NCBI RefSeq assembly: GCF_020982545.1
Contig: NZ_JAJKLK010000001.1
Location: forward strand, 1,116,001-1,180,000
Direction of reading: 5' to 3'
DNA: 64,000 nt
From: Streptomyces sp. MNU76
Lineage (GTDB): Bacteria > Actinomycetota > Actinomycetes > Streptomycetales > Streptomycetaceae
Below the pieces are notes generated by a model. The model made no database searches. It was not told where the DNA came from and worked only from the letters and a program-made list of their open reading frames with translations. The position numbers and the translations under genes were made by a program. Of the stretch, positions 17,030 through 25,856 are shown one piece after another (position 1 is the stretch's first letter; the number at the start of each line of letters is the position of its first letter).

Positions 17030-17101
17030 CCACCACCCCACGAGCCGCCACCACCCCACGAGCTGCCCCCACCCCACGAGCTGCCCCCACCCCAGGAGCC
17101 C
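17030..17101. repeat. 18-bp tandem repeat (four units) ending in the sialidase ribosome-binding site
   Basis: Four contiguous 18-bp units with core CACCCCACGAGC(T/C)G start at 17030, 17048, 17066 and 17084. In the last unit ACGAG has become AGGAG (17094-17098), which serves as the Shine-Dalgarno for ATG 17105. Repeat copy number therefore sets the length of the leader. Confidence 0.8.
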
Positions 17102-17104
17102 CTC

Positions 17105-18187
17105 ATGACCCCCACGCCCCAGTCCAGCGTCCCCTTCCGGGCCGGCCGCGAAGGCTATGCCGGCTTCCGGATCCCGGCGGTCGTCGCCACCCCCTCCGGC
17201 GCCCTGCTCGCCTTCTGCGAGGGACGGGTCGGCGGACGGGAGGACTTCGGGAACATCGACATCGTGGTGAAGCGGTCGACGGACGGCGGCCGGACCTGGG
17301 GCCCGCTCCAGGTCGCCGCCGGCAACGGCGACGCCCTCGCCGGCAACCCCGCCCCCGTCGTCCTCGACACCGGCCGGATCCTGCTGGTCCACGTCCGCAA
17401 CGCCGCCCACGCCACGGAGGACGCCATCCGGCGCGGCGAGGTGAGCGCGGCGGACGGCCGCCGCGTCTGGGTGCAGCACAGCGACGACGAGGGACGGACA
17501 TGGTCCGACCCCAGGGAGATCACCCGGCAGACCAAGAAGCCCGAGTGGCGGTGGTACGCCACCACCCCCGGCCACGCGCTCCAACTCACCACCGGCCGTG
17601 TCGTCGTCCCCGCCAACCACTCCCTCCCGCCCACCGGCGCGGACAACGGCACGGAGGGCAGGTACAACGGCGGACACTGCCTGCTGAGCGACGACGCGGG
17701 CGCCGGCTGGCGCATCGGATACGTCGACGACAACACCGACGGCTACATCAACGCCAACGAGACCACCGCCGCCGAACTCCCCGACGGCCGGGTCTACTTC
17801 AACACCCGCAACGACTCCCCGTCCCCCGGCACCCGCGCCGACGCCCACTCCACGGACGGCGGCGAGAGCCTGGTCAAGCCGTTCCGGCCGCAGGCGGGCA
17901 TCGTCGGCCCGGTCGTCGAGGGCAGCGTTCTCCAGCTCCGCGACCCCGACCTGCTCCTCCACTCCGGCCCCGCCGACCCCGGCTTCCGCGCCCTGATGAC
18001 CGTCCGCGCCAGCGGCGATGGCGGCGTCACCTGGCGTCCCGTCCACACCGTCGACGGACTGCCCGCCGCGTACTCCGATCTCGTACGCGTCGACCGGGAC
18101 ACCGTCGGACTGCTCTACGAGACGGGCGACTTCGGCGCGTACGAGACGATCACGTTCCGCCGGATCCCCCTGACCGCGCTCACCTGA
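17105..18187 (+). CDS. Exo-alpha-sialidase (neuraminidase), BNR/Asp-box type, no signal peptide
   Basis: 360-residue six-bladed beta-propeller sialidase (GH33-like) that would cleave terminal sialic acids. The arginine-bearing FRIP motif is in YAGFRIPAVV (about residue 20), followed by FCEGR. Asp boxes STDGGRTW, SDDEGRTW and SGDGGVTW are present, and a late YSDLVRVD plus LYETGDFGAYE supplies the catalytic Tyr/Glu neighbourhood. No secretion signal is seen, unlike most bacterial sialidases, which suggests a cytoplasmic enzyme or an unusual export route. ATG 17105 is chosen for its AGGAG. The frame upstream is a low-complexity proline-rich run encoded by tandem repeats. Confidence 0.88.
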   Translation: MTPTPQSSVPFRAGREGYAGFRIPAVVATPSGALLAFCEGRVGGREDFGNIDIVVKRSTDGGRTWGPLQVAAGNGDALAGNPAPVVLDTGRILLVHVRNAAHATEDAIRRGEVSAADGRRVWVQHSDDEGRTWSDPREITRQTKKPEWRWYATTPGHALQLTTGRVVVPANHSLPPTGADNGTEGRYNGGHCLLSDDAGAGWRIGYVDDNTDGYINANETTAAELPDGRVYFNTRNDSPSPGTRADAHSTDGGESLVKPFRPQAGIVGPVVEGSVLQLRDPDLLLHSGPADPGFRALMTVRASGDGGVTWRPVHTVDGLPAAYSDLVRVDRDTVGLLYETGDFGAYETITFRRIPLTALT

Positions 18188-18224
18188 CCGTCGTCCATGC
18201 CGGACCCGCACGTAAAGTCGGCCC

Positions 18225-18953
18225 ATGACCTCTACTGACAGTGCACAGCAGTCCGCCGCGCAGACCCCCGTGAAGGCCCCTGCCAAGGACCCCTGGGACC
18301 TGCCGGACGTCTCGGGGCTCGTCGTCGGCGTGCTCGGCGGCACCGGTCCGCAGGGCAAGGGCCTCGCCTACCGTCTCGCCAAGGCCGGCCAGAAGGTGAT
18401 CATCGGCTCCCGGGCCGCCGACCGTGCCCAGGGCGTCGCCGAGGAGCTGGGGCACGGCGTCGAGGGCGCCGACAACGCCGAGACCGCCCGCCGCAGCGAC
18501 ATCGTGATCGTCGCCGTGCCCTGGGACGGCCACGGCAAGACCCTCGAATCGCTGCGCGAGGAACTGGCCGGCAAGCTCGTCGTCGACTGCGTCAACCCGC
18601 TCGGCTTCGACAAGAAGGGCGCCTACGCGCTGAAGCCGGAGGAGGGCAGCGCCGCCGAGCAGGCCGCCGCCCTGCTGCCGGACTCCCGGGTCACCGCCGC
18701 CTTCCACCATCTCTCCGCCGTCCTCCTGGAGGATCCGGAGATCGAGGAGATCGACACGGATGTGATGGTGCTCGGCGAGGAGCGCGCCGACGTCGAGATC
18801 GTGCAGGCGCTGGCCGGCCGCATCCCCGGGATGCGCGGCATCTTCGCCGGCCGGCTGCGAGGCGCCCACCAGGTCGAGTCGCTGGTCGCCAACCTGATCT
18901 CCGTGAACCGCCGGTACAAGGCCCACGCGGGCATCCGCCTCACGGACGTGTAG
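18225..18953 (+). CDS. npdG: NADPH-dependent F420 reductase
   Basis: 242-residue cytosolic enzyme that exchanges hydride between NADP(H) and the deazaflavin cofactor F420. A Rossmann motif VVGVLGGTGPQGKGLAYRLA is followed by the NADP-phosphate site IIGSRAADRA. Later come IVAVPWDGH, VDCVNPLGF, and the family C-terminus GAHQVESLVANLISVNRRYK. About 28 N-terminal residues precede the fold. The start is ATG 18225. F420 is common in streptomycetes, where it serves redox steps in antibiotic synthesis and detoxification. Confidence 0.93.
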   Translation: MTSTDSAQQSAAQTPVKAPAKDPWDLPDVSGLVVGVLGGTGPQGKGLAYRLAKAGQKVIIGSRAADRAQGVAEELGHGVEGADNAETARRSDIVIVAVPWDGHGKTLESLREELAGKLVVDCVNPLGFDKKGAYALKPEEGSAAEQAAALLPDSRVTAAFHHLSAVLLEDPEIEEIDTDVMVLGEERADVEIVQALAGRIPGMRGIFAGRLRGAHQVESLVANLISVNRRYKAHAGIRLTDV

Positions 18954-19035
18954 CCGCCGTACGCGGGCCCCGGGGCATGGGGGACACTGGACGGCGCACC
19001 ACCTCGTCCGACCGCTTTCCCAGGAGCCGACCCCC

Positions 19036-19248
19036 ATGCCCCCCTTGCTCCCTCCCGACCCGGCCCGGCGCCTCGCCGTCTACGCGCTCGTCGTCTGTCT
19101 CCTCGCGATCACCGCGGCCGTTGTGTCCTTCAGCCGGGGCAGCTGGCTGGGTGTGGTGTGGGTGCTGATGGTCGGCCTGTCGTCCAACATGACCTGGTAC
19201 TACGTCCGCAAGGCCAGGCAGGGGCGCGAGGCCGTCACATCCCGGTGA
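19036..19248 (+). CDS. Small two-helix membrane protein
   Basis: 70 residues with two hydrophobic segments, LAVYALVVCLLAITAAVVSF and WLGVVWVLMVGLSSNMTWYY, and a positively charged tail YVRKARQGREAVTSR. ATG 19036 follows AGGAG. The function is unknown. Its last codons overlap the 3' end of the convergent M50 protease gene by 14 bp. Confidence 0.7.
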   Translation: MPPLLPPDPARRLAVYALVVCLLAITAAVVSFSRGSWLGVVWVLMVGLSSNMTWYYVRKARQGREAVTSR

Positions 19249-20035
19249 GGCAGATGTCGCTGTCCTCCCGCCAGAAGCGGTAGAGCCAGTAGCCGCAGTC
19301 GGAGAGCTGGTCCTCGATGCCGAGGCTCCGCATGAGCGCGTCGATCACGTCCCAGAACACGCCGTTCACCGCCGGGATCCACAGCACCGCGAAGACCAGC
19401 AGCAGCCCGAAGGGCGCCAGCGGCTCCACCTGGCGACGGATCTTGTACGACAGCCAGGGCTCGATGACGCCGTAGCCGTCCAGGCCGGGCATCGGCAGGA
19501 AGTTCAGGATCGCCGCCGTGACCTGGAGCATCGCCAGGAAGGCGAGGGCGAAGAGGAAGGCCCTCGGCACACCGTCGGTGACGCCCAGCCAGAAGGGCGC
19601 GGTGCAGACGACCGCGAACAGCACGTTCGTCAGCGGTCCCGCCGCCGAGATCAGACTGTGCTTCCAGCGGCCCTGGATCCGGCCCCGCTCGATGAACACG
19701 GCACCACCGGGCAGACCGATCCCGCCCATGATCACGAAGACGACGGGCAGCACGATGCTGAGCAGGGCGTGTGTATAGGCGAGTGGATTGAGGCTCAAGT
19801 AGCCTTTCGTACCGACGGTGATGTCGCCCCCGTGCAGCGCGGTGCGGGCGTGCGCGTACTCGTGCAGGCAGAGGGAGACGATCCACGCCGAGGTCACGAA
19901 CAGGAAGACGGCCAGCCCGGGCTGCTCGGCGAACCCGGTCCACGTGGCCCATCCCGTGACCGCCATGACGGCCACGATTCCCGCGAACACAGGGCTGATC
20001 CTCCGGTCGCTCCGGCGGGTCGCGGCGGTGGTCAT
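19235..20035 (-). CDS. M50 (site-2-protease-like) family membrane metalloprotease
   Basis: 266-residue polytopic protein. The zinc motif HEYAH (HExxH) lies near residue 59 in SLCLHEYAHARTALHGGD, and the second metal-side motif is PMPGLDGYGVIEPWL, the NPxPxLDG-like block of the S2P family. Five to six hydrophobic segments surround them. It lacks PDZ or CBS domains, as in the compact Rv-like subgroup. The role would be intramembrane cleavage of an anchored regulator, but no partner is evident next door. ATG 20035 is preceded by AGGAG. Confidence 0.88.
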   Translation of the reverse strand: MTTAATRRSDRRISPVFAGIVAVMAVTGWATWTGFAEQPGLAVFLFVTSAWIVSLCLHEYAHARTALHGGDITVGTKGYLSLNPLAYTHALLSIVLPVVFVIMGGIGLPGGAVFIERGRIQGRWKHSLISAAGPLTNVLFAVVCTAPFWLGVTDGVPRAFLFALAFLAMLQVTAAILNFLPMPGLDGYGVIEPWLSYKIRRQVEPLAPFGLLLVFAVLWIPAVNGVFWDVIDALMRSLGIEDQLSDCGYWLYRFWREDSDICLTGM

Positions 20036-20217
20036 GGGACTCCTAGCTGTGTCGATGCCGACTCGATCACTCGTATGGACGCCCCGACGGTACCGGGACA
20101 CGGCGAAAACGTCTCGCGATCGCCTTCGAGTTCCTAGCAAGGTGGGGGAATGGCGGGGCATACCCGGACCCCGCCCGGACCCCGCCCGGACCCGCCCGGA
20201 ACCCGAACCCGAACCCG

Positions 20218-21189
20218 ATGTCGATCCCGACAGAGACAATGGACCTCGTGCGCTACCGCATCCTCGGCACCACCCAGGCCCTGCAGTCCGACGGCACCCC
20301 CGTCCCCGTCGGGGGCGCACGTCTGCGTGCCCTGCTGACCGTGCTCGCGCTGCGGCCGGGACGTACGGTGCCCGCGGCCGTCCTCGTCGACGAGGTGTGG
20401 TCCGACGATCCGCCCGCCGACGCGCCCGGCGCGCTGCAGGCGCTGGTCGGCCGGCTGCGCAGGGCGCTCGGCCCGGACGCGGTCGCCTCGGTGAACGGCG
20501 GCTACCGGCTCACGGCCACCCGGGACGACGTCGACCTGCACCGCTTCGGACGCCTCACGGACGAGGGCGCCCGCGCGCTCGCCGACGGCGACCCGGCCAA
20601 GGCCGCCGACGTCCTCGACGACGCGCTCGCCCTCTGGCAGGGCCCGCCCTCGCCGACCTCCCCGACCGCGCCGCCGAGGCGGCCGCTGGGAGACCCGCCG
20701 CCTCGACGCCCAGCGCACCCGCCTCACCGCCGCCCTGGCCCTGGGCCGCCCCGACACCGCCCTCCCCGACCTCACCGCCCTCTGCGACACCCACCCCTCG
20801 ACGAACCCCTGCAGGCCCTGCGCCTGCGCGCCCTCCGCGACACCGGCCGCACGGCGGAGGCCCTGGCCGCGTACGAACGGGTACGCCGCCTCCTGGCCGA
20901 CCGCCTGGGCACGACCCCCGGCCCCGCCCTGCGCACACTCCACGCGGAACTCCTGAGATTCGACCAACCAGCGCCCCGTCAGGGGCGCGGGAACTGCGCG
21001 AGAACCCCACGAACCCGCACCCGACAACGCACCCGTCAACGCACCCCGACACCCCACCCCACCCGCCCCCGGCAACCTCCGCGCCCGCCTCACCTCCTTC
21101 GTCGGCCGCGACACCGACATAGACACGATCCGCGACGACCTCACCACCACCCGCCTCGTGACCCTCCTCGGCCCCGGCGGCGCGGGTAA
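20218..21189 (+). pseudogene. AfsR/SARP-type regulator, N-terminal part (OmpR-like HTH + BTAD), frameshifted
   Basis: The first 140 codons form a good SARP start: RYRILGTTQAL, then winged-helix block GGARLRALLTVLALRPGRTV and the BTAD entry DVDLHRFGRLTDEGARAL. The expected BTAD helices are readable only by changing frame at about 20646, 20684 and 20798, each consistent with one lost C or G. The frame is then right again for LQALRLRALRDTGRTAEALAAYERVRRLL. A fourth shift in 20957-21100 would be needed to enter the NB-ARC frame. Translated as it stands, the product would have a scrambled middle and tail. Short direct repeats (CCCGGACCCCG units, then AACCCG units) occupy 20163-20217 just before the start. 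Confidence 0.75.
20971..21040 (+). repeat. Interspersed GC-rich repeat inside the BTAD/NB-ARC linker
   Basis: GTCAGGGGCGCGGGAACTGC, then GCGAGAACCCCACGAACCC and CACCCGACAACGCACCC, matches the family at 25.7, 43.8 and 49.8 kb. It lies in the linker-coding region of the AfsR-like gene, close to the point where the frame is lost. Confidence 0.75.
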
Positions 21190-23602
21190 GACCCGCCTCT
21201 CCCAGGAGGCCGGCGAGGCGCTCGCCCCCGCCCTGCCGGACGGCGTCTGGCTCGCCGAACTCGCCCCCGTCGACGACCCCGCGAACGTCCCGGAGGCCGT
21301 CCTGACCGCCCTCGGTGCCCGCGAGACCGTCCTGAGGGGCGCCGGCGCCGAGGAGATGCGTGTCGCGGCGGACCGCCAGGACGACCCCCTGGTCCGCCTC
21401 GCCGAGCACTGCGCCGGCCGTCGCATGCTGCTGATCCTCGACAACTGCGAACACGTCGTGGACGCCGCCGCCCACCTCGTCGACCAGCTCCTCCAACGGT
21501 GTCCGGGGCTGACCGTCCTGGCCACCAGCCGTGAACCCCTCGGCGTACCGGGGGAGTTGCTGCGCCCGGTGGAGCCGCTGACGCAGCCCCACGCGCTGCG
21601 CCTGCTCGCCGACCGGGGAGCGGCCGCCCGGCCCGGCTTCACCGTCGACGCCGACCCGGAGGCCGCCGCCGAGATCTGCCGGCGCCTCGACGGCCTGCCG
21701 CTCGCGATCGAGCTGGCGGCGGCCCGGCTACGGATGCTGACGCCCCGCCAGATCGCCGACCGTCTCGACGACCGCTTCCGGCTGCTCACTTCCGGCAGCC
21801 GTACCGTGCTGCCCCGGCAGCAGACCCTGCGCGCGGTCGTCGACTGGTCCTGGGAGCTCCTCGACGAGGACGAACGAGACGTCCTGCGGCGGCTGTCGGT
21901 GTTCGCCGGCGGCTGCGACCTGGCCGCCGCCGAGGCCGTCTGCGGCCCCGCCGCACTGGAGGCACTCGGCTCCCTCGTGGACAAGTCGCTTGTCGTGGCC
22001 GCCCCTTCGGCCACCACCGACGGCTCCGGGAGCTCCGGCGGCTCCGGCGGCGAGATGCGTTACCGCCTCCTGGAGACCGTCGTCGAGTACGCCGGTGAAC
22101 GGCTCGACGAGACGGGCACCCGCCCAGCCGCCGAGCGCGCGCACCTCACGTACTACCGCGAACTCGCCCGCGTCACCGACCCGTTGCTGCGCGGCTCCGG
22201 CCAGCGCGCCGCGATCGAACTGCTGGAGCTGGAGTACGAGAACATCCGCACCGCGCTCAGGCGCGCCGTCGCCGAGCGGGACGAGCAGGAGGCGCTCTGT
22301 CTGACCCTCTCGCTGTGCTGGTACTGGCAGATGCGCGACCTGAAGACCGATGCCCGGCACTGGTCCGCCCAGGTCAAGGAACTCGGCCCGGACCCCTTCA
22401 CCGCGCCCGCGCGCCCCGTCCCCGACCTGCGCGGACGTGCCGTCGACAGTCCGCCACCGATGGGTCCGGAGGTCCTCGACGAGGCCCGGCGCGGGGTGCA
22501 CCTCGTCCATCTGGCCTGCATGGACATGGAGTTGCCCGCCTGGCAGACCTCCGAGGCCCAGGAGAAGCTGCGGGTCATCAGCGCCACCTACCGGCCGGGC
22601 CAGCCGCAGACCTGCCGCTTCCCCGGCTTCATGTGGTTCTACGCGGTCCTCCTGACGGGCGACATGCACCGGCTGCGCGCCATCCTCGACACCAACATCG
22701 ACACCTGCCGCTCACTCGGCTTCACCTGGGAGCTGGCGCAGACCCTGCAACTGCGGGCCAACATCCTCGCCAACCGCTCCGACTGGGCGGGCGACGCGAT
22801 CGCGGACGCCGACGACGCGCTGGAGATCTTCGACCGGCTCGGGGATGCCTGGGGCGCTGCCGAGGCGCTCTCGGCGCGCGGTGAGTCTCTGGAACGCCGG
22901 GGCGAGTTCGCGCTCGCCGCCGCGGACTACGAACGGGCCATCGAGTACGCCGAACGGCTCGGTGCCAACGCCCAGCTGGGTGTCCTCGGCGTCCGGCTCG
23001 GCGGTGCGTACATCGAGAGCGGCGACCCGGAGCGCGGCGAGAAGATGCTGTTCGACGTGCTGGATTCGGGGCGCCGTGCCGCCGCCCGCGAGGCGGTGCC
23101 CATCGCCCGCCTCTACCTCGCCGCCCGCCTCGGCCGCAGTGGGCGCACGACCGAGGCCAGGGAGCAACTCACCCTGCTCCGCCAGGACTTCCACGCCGCC
23201 GACTACGTGCTCTTCGCGGGGTACGTCATCGGCGTCGAGGGCTGGCTGGAGGCGGTGTCCGGACACCACGAGAAGGCGCTGCGGCTGATGCGCCGGGCGC
23301 TGGAGCGGAGCCTGGACCGGCTGTCCCTGACGGTCGCGCCCTATATGCCCGCCGTCCATCTGGTGACCGCCGCCATATCCGTCGCGGGCGTCGACGGCGG
23401 CGACCGCGCCCGTGAGGCGGCCCGGCTCCTCGGCGCGGCCGACGCGCTGCTGCCGTCCGGACACTTCTCCAGCCCGATGGAGGCCGAGGCCCGGGCCATG
23501 GCCGAGGAGATGACCCGGGCACGGCTGGACGACGCGGTCTACGACACCGCGTACGCCGAGGGCGGCGCCCTCACCCTGGAGGAGGCCGTCGCCCTCGTCT
23601 GA
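21158..23602 (+). CDS. AfsR/SARP-type regulator, C-terminal part (NB-ARC ATPase + TPR-like repeats)
   Basis: 814 codons in the frame that should follow the BTAD part. The P-loop LLGPGGAGKTRL is at residues 3-14, and the upstream frame (GNLRARLTSFVGRDTDI) shows that the natural domain starts about 25 codons earlier. Walker B is RRMLLILDNCEHV; SREPLGVPGE and GLPLAIELAAAR are the STAND sensor and GLPL motifs. From about residue 330 on, helical repeats of TPR type continue to the end. Such proteins are ATP-dependent activators of secondary metabolism. Without an attached DNA-binding domain this piece is probably non-functional, unless the frameshifts are sequencing errors. Confidence 0.8.
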   Translation: MTLLGPGGAGKTRLSQEAGEALAPALPDGVWLAELAPVDDPANVPEAVLTALGARETVLRGAGAEEMRVAADRQDDPLVRLAEHCAGRRMLLILDNCEHVVDAAAHLVDQLLQRCPGLTVLATSREPLGVPGELLRPVEPLTQPHALRLLADRGAAARPGFTVDADPEAAAEICRRLDGLPLAIELAAARLRMLTPRQIADRLDDRFRLLTSGSRTVLPRQQTLRAVVDWSWELLDEDERDVLRRLSVFAGGCDLAAAEAVCGPAALEALGSLVDKSLVVAAPSATTDGSGSSGGSGGEMRYRLLETVVEYAGERLDETGTRPAAERAHLTYYRELARVTDPLLRGSGQRAAIELLELEYENIRTALRRAVAERDEQEALCLTLSLCWYWQMRDLKTDARHWSAQVKELGPDPFTAPARPVPDLRGRAVDSPPPMGPEVLDEARRGVHLVHLACMDMELPAWQTSEAQEKLRVISATYRPGQPQTCRFPGFMWFYAVLLTGDMHRLRAILDTNIDTCRSLGFTWELAQTLQLRANILANRSDWAGDAIADADDALEIFDRLGDAWGAAEALSARGESLERRGEFALAAADYERAIEYAERLGANAQLGVLGVRLGGAYIESGDPERGEKMLFDVLDSGRRAAAREAVPIARLYLAARLGRSGRTTEAREQLTLLRQDFHAADYVLFAGYVIGVEGWLEAVSGHHEKALRLMRRALERSLDRLSLTVAPYMPAVHLVTAAISVAGVDGGDRAREAARLLGAADALLPSGHFSSPMEAEARAMAEEMTRARLDDAVYDTAYAEGGALTLEEAVALV

Positions 23603-23632
23603 CCCTCTGCCGTACTCGCACGGCCCCGGTGG

Positions 23633-24451
23633 TCAGCTCTTCGTCTTGAACTTGTGGATCGCGATGGGCGCCATCACCGCCGTGAGCGCCACCGACCAGC
23701 CGAGGGTGACCAGCAGGTCGCGGGCGATGGGCCCGCCCGTCATCAGCCCGCGCGCGGCGTCCGCGAGGGACGACAGCGGGTTGTAGTCGGTGAACGTCTG
23801 CAGCCAGCCCGGCATGGACCGGGTCGGCGCGAAGATCGACGAGCCGAACTGCAGCGGGAACAGCACCAGGAAGCCCATGGCCTGCACGGACTGCGCGTTC
23901 TTCATCGTCACCCCGAGCACCAGGAAGATCCACATCAGGGACGAGCCGAAGACGACGGCCAGCCCGACCGCGCCGAACAGCCCCGGCCAGCTGGTGATGT
24001 CGAAACCGATGAGGACACCGACGGTCAGCAGGATCGTCGTGGCGACCAGCATGCGCAGCAGTTCGACGGAGATCTTCGCGAGCAGCACCGAGGACCGGCC
24101 GATCGGCAGGGACCGGAACCGGTCCATGACGCCCTTCTGGAAGTCCTCGTTGAAGCCCGTGCCGACGCCCATGGCGATGTTCATGCCCATCATCGCCATC
24201 AGGCCCGGCACCACGTACTGCACGTACTGCTCCTGGCCGCCGCCCAGCGCCTGCCCGATGGAGCCGCCGAAGACGTAGACGAAGAGCAGGGTGAACACGA
24301 TCGGCATCAGCACCGCGTCGAACATCGACTCCGGGTCCTGCCGGATCCACAGCAGATTGCGGCGGACGAGCGCCCCGGTGTGCCGGGCGTGGGCCCGCAG
24401 CCCGATCCGGCCGTCGGCCTCGCCCGTGGTGGGCAGGGTGGTGGCGCTCAT
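23633..24451 (-). CDS. ABC-2 type exporter permease (DrrB-like)
   Basis: 272 residues with six predicted helices in the ABC-2 arrangement. LIWxRQDPESMFDAVLMPIVFTLLF gives the early block, and GFNEDFQKGVMDRFRSLPI is the conserved amphipathic segment before the central helices. NPLSSLADAARGLM and the last helix precede a lysine-rich tail. It forms a drug/lipid efflux pump with the ATPase next door: its ATG overlaps the ATPase stop (ATGA), so the two are translationally coupled. The export substrate is unknown. Confidence 0.9.
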   Translation of the reverse strand: MSATTLPTTGEADGRIGLRAHARHTGALVRRNLLWIRQDPESMFDAVLMPIVFTLLFVYVFGGSIGQALGGGQEQYVQYVVPGLMAMMGMNIAMGVGTGFNEDFQKGVMDRFRSLPIGRSSVLLAKISVELLRMLVATTILLTVGVLIGFDITSWPGLFGAVGLAVVFGSSLMWIFLVLGVTMKNAQSVQAMGFLVLFPLQFGSSIFAPTRSMPGWLQTFTDYNPLSSLADAARGLMTGGPIARDLLVTLGWSVALTAVMAPIAIHKFKTKS

Positions 24452-25473
24452 ACGGCGGCCTCCTCGTACGCGGGGGTCGGGGTGGTGTCCTGCGGGGCAC
24501 TGGCCTTGTGGCCGGTGAGCGACAGGAACACCTCGTCCAGGCTGGGCAGTTCGGTGCTGATCGAGGCGATGGTGACGCCGCGCGCGGTGATCGCGCCGAC
24601 GACGGCGGTCAGCTGCTCGTCGCTGAGGATCGGCACGTGGAGGGTGCCGGTCGCGGTGTCCACGGTGGTGGTGGCGAGCCCGGTGATCCCCAGGCCGTCC
24701 AGCTCCGCGGCCAGTGGACGCAGGTGCACCGGGTCGGCCGTCCGGACCCGGAGCGTACGCCCGCCGACCTGCGCCTTCAGCTCCTCGATCCGGCCGCCGG
24801 CGATCACCTTGCCCCGGTCGATCACGGTCAGCTCGGAGGCCAGCTGCTCGGCCTCCTCCATGTACTGGGTGGTCAGCAGCACGGTCACACCGTCACCGAC
24901 CATCCGTTTCACCTCGGCCCACACCTCGTTGCGGGTGTGCGGGTCCAGGCCGGTCGTCGGCTCGTCCAGGTACAGCACGGCGGGGCTGCCGATCATGGAC
25001 GCGGCCAGGTCGAGCCGCCGTCGCATACCGCCGGAGTACGTCCCCGCCGGGCGTCCGGCGGCCTCGGTCAGCGAGAACCGCTCCAGCAGACCCGTCGCGC
25101 GGCTCTTGGCCTCCTTGCGGGGCAGGTCGAGCAGGCGGCCGATCATGTACAGGTTCTCGAAGCCGGACAGCTTCTCGTCCACGGAGGCGTACTGGCCGGT
25201 CAGGCCGATCACCCGACGCAGCTGACGCGGCTGCCGTACGACGTCGTACCCGGCCACGGTCGCCTGTCCCGCGTCCGGCGTGATCAGCGTGGACAGGCAC
25301 CGTACGAGCGTGGTCTTGCCGGCCCCGTTCGGGCCGAGCACGCCCATCACCGTGCCCTCCCGGACATCCAGGTCGACACCGTCCAGCGCCCTGGTCTCCC
25401 CGTAGTGCTTGACCAGCCCCCGCACGGCGACAGCGCCCTTCGCGCCGCTGGCGTTCTTGTCGATTCGTGTCAT
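24448..25473 (-). CDS. ABC exporter ATP-binding protein (DrrA-like daunorubicin resistance family)
   Basis: 341 residues. The nucleotide-binding domain has Walker A GPNGAGKTT, the Q-loop in GLTGQYASVDEKLSG, signature YSGGMRRRLDLA, Walker B VLYLDEPTTGLD and the H-loop equivalent TTQYMEEAEQLA, where Gln replaces the usual residue as in DrrA. A C-terminal regulatory domain of about 90 residues includes LPSLDEVFLSLTGH, the CREEM-like end of this subfamily. The start is ATG 25473. It is first in a two-gene operon with the permease. Confidence 0.93.
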   Translation of the reverse strand: MTRIDKNASGAKGAVAVRGLVKHYGETRALDGVDLDVREGTVMGVLGPNGAGKTTLVRCLSTLITPDAGQATVAGYDVVRQPRQLRRVIGLTGQYASVDEKLSGFENLYMIGRLLDLPRKEAKSRATGLLERFSLTEAAGRPAGTYSGGMRRRLDLAASMIGSPAVLYLDEPTTGLDPHTRNEVWAEVKRMVGDGVTVLLTTQYMEEAEQLASELTVIDRGKVIAGGRIEELKAQVGGRTLRVRTADPVHLRPLAAELDGLGITGLATTTVDTATGTLHVPILSDEQLTAVVGAITARGVTIASISTELPSLDEVFLSLTGHKASAPQDTTPTPAYEEAAV

Positions 25474-25546
25474 GAGGACGACGGTCCCAGCCCGCACCGA
25501 CAAACCACCGACAGGTCGCCGACATGGGGGATGGGTGCGAGGGGTG

Positions 25547-25757
25547 CGTTGTCGGGTGCGGGTGGGCGGGGCTTCTCGCGCAGTTCCCCGCGCCCCTGAA
25601 AGACCAGGCCCTGCGGGCCTGAAAGACCACGGCCTCGCGGGCCTGGAAGGCGGCGGGGCTGCGGAGGAAAGGCACGGGGCGCAGCCCCTGCTTTTCAGGG
25701 GCGCGGGGAACTGCGCGAACGGCCCCCACTCACCCGCACCCGCCGACGAACCCGCAC
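25547..25757. repeat. Two convergent copies of the interspersed repeat (inverted pair)
   Basis: This gene-less stretch (25474-25856) holds a minus-oriented copy at 25547-25601 (CTTCTCGCGCAGTTCCCCGC, then GCCCCTGAAA) and a plus-oriented copy at 25671-25757 (GCCCCTGCTTTTCAGGGGCG, then CGGGGAACTGCGCGAACGGC). Between them is a run of imperfect GCGGGCCTG-AAAGACCA units (about 25600-25660). The two copies can pair into a long stem. No coding sequence is supported here. Confidence 0.8.
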
Positions 25758-25788
25758 CCCACTGGGCGCCCCGGCCCAAAACAGAGCC

Positions 25789-25822
25789 GCGGCCCGCCGA
25801 CGGGGGAAGATCGGCGGGCCGC
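25789..25822 (-). terminator. panB terminator hairpin
   Basis: GCGGCCCGCCGA (25789-25800) and TCGGCGGGCCGC (25811-25822) are perfectly complementary 12-bp arms with a 10-base loop. They lie 35-68 bp beyond the panB stop codon. No T-tract follows. Confidence 0.75.
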
Positions 25823-25856
25823 AGTCGTACCGCTATGGCTCAGTGGAATCTCCGGC

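Noticed and set aside
17030..17101. CRISPR-like array
   Set aside because: Units are contiguous 18-mers without spacers; a plain tandem repeat.
20218..25473. Antibiotic gene cluster around the AfsR-like regulator and DrrAB-like exporter
   Set aside because: No biosynthetic enzymes (PKS, NRPS, terpene or RiPP genes) are next to them; regulator and exporter alone do not make a cluster.
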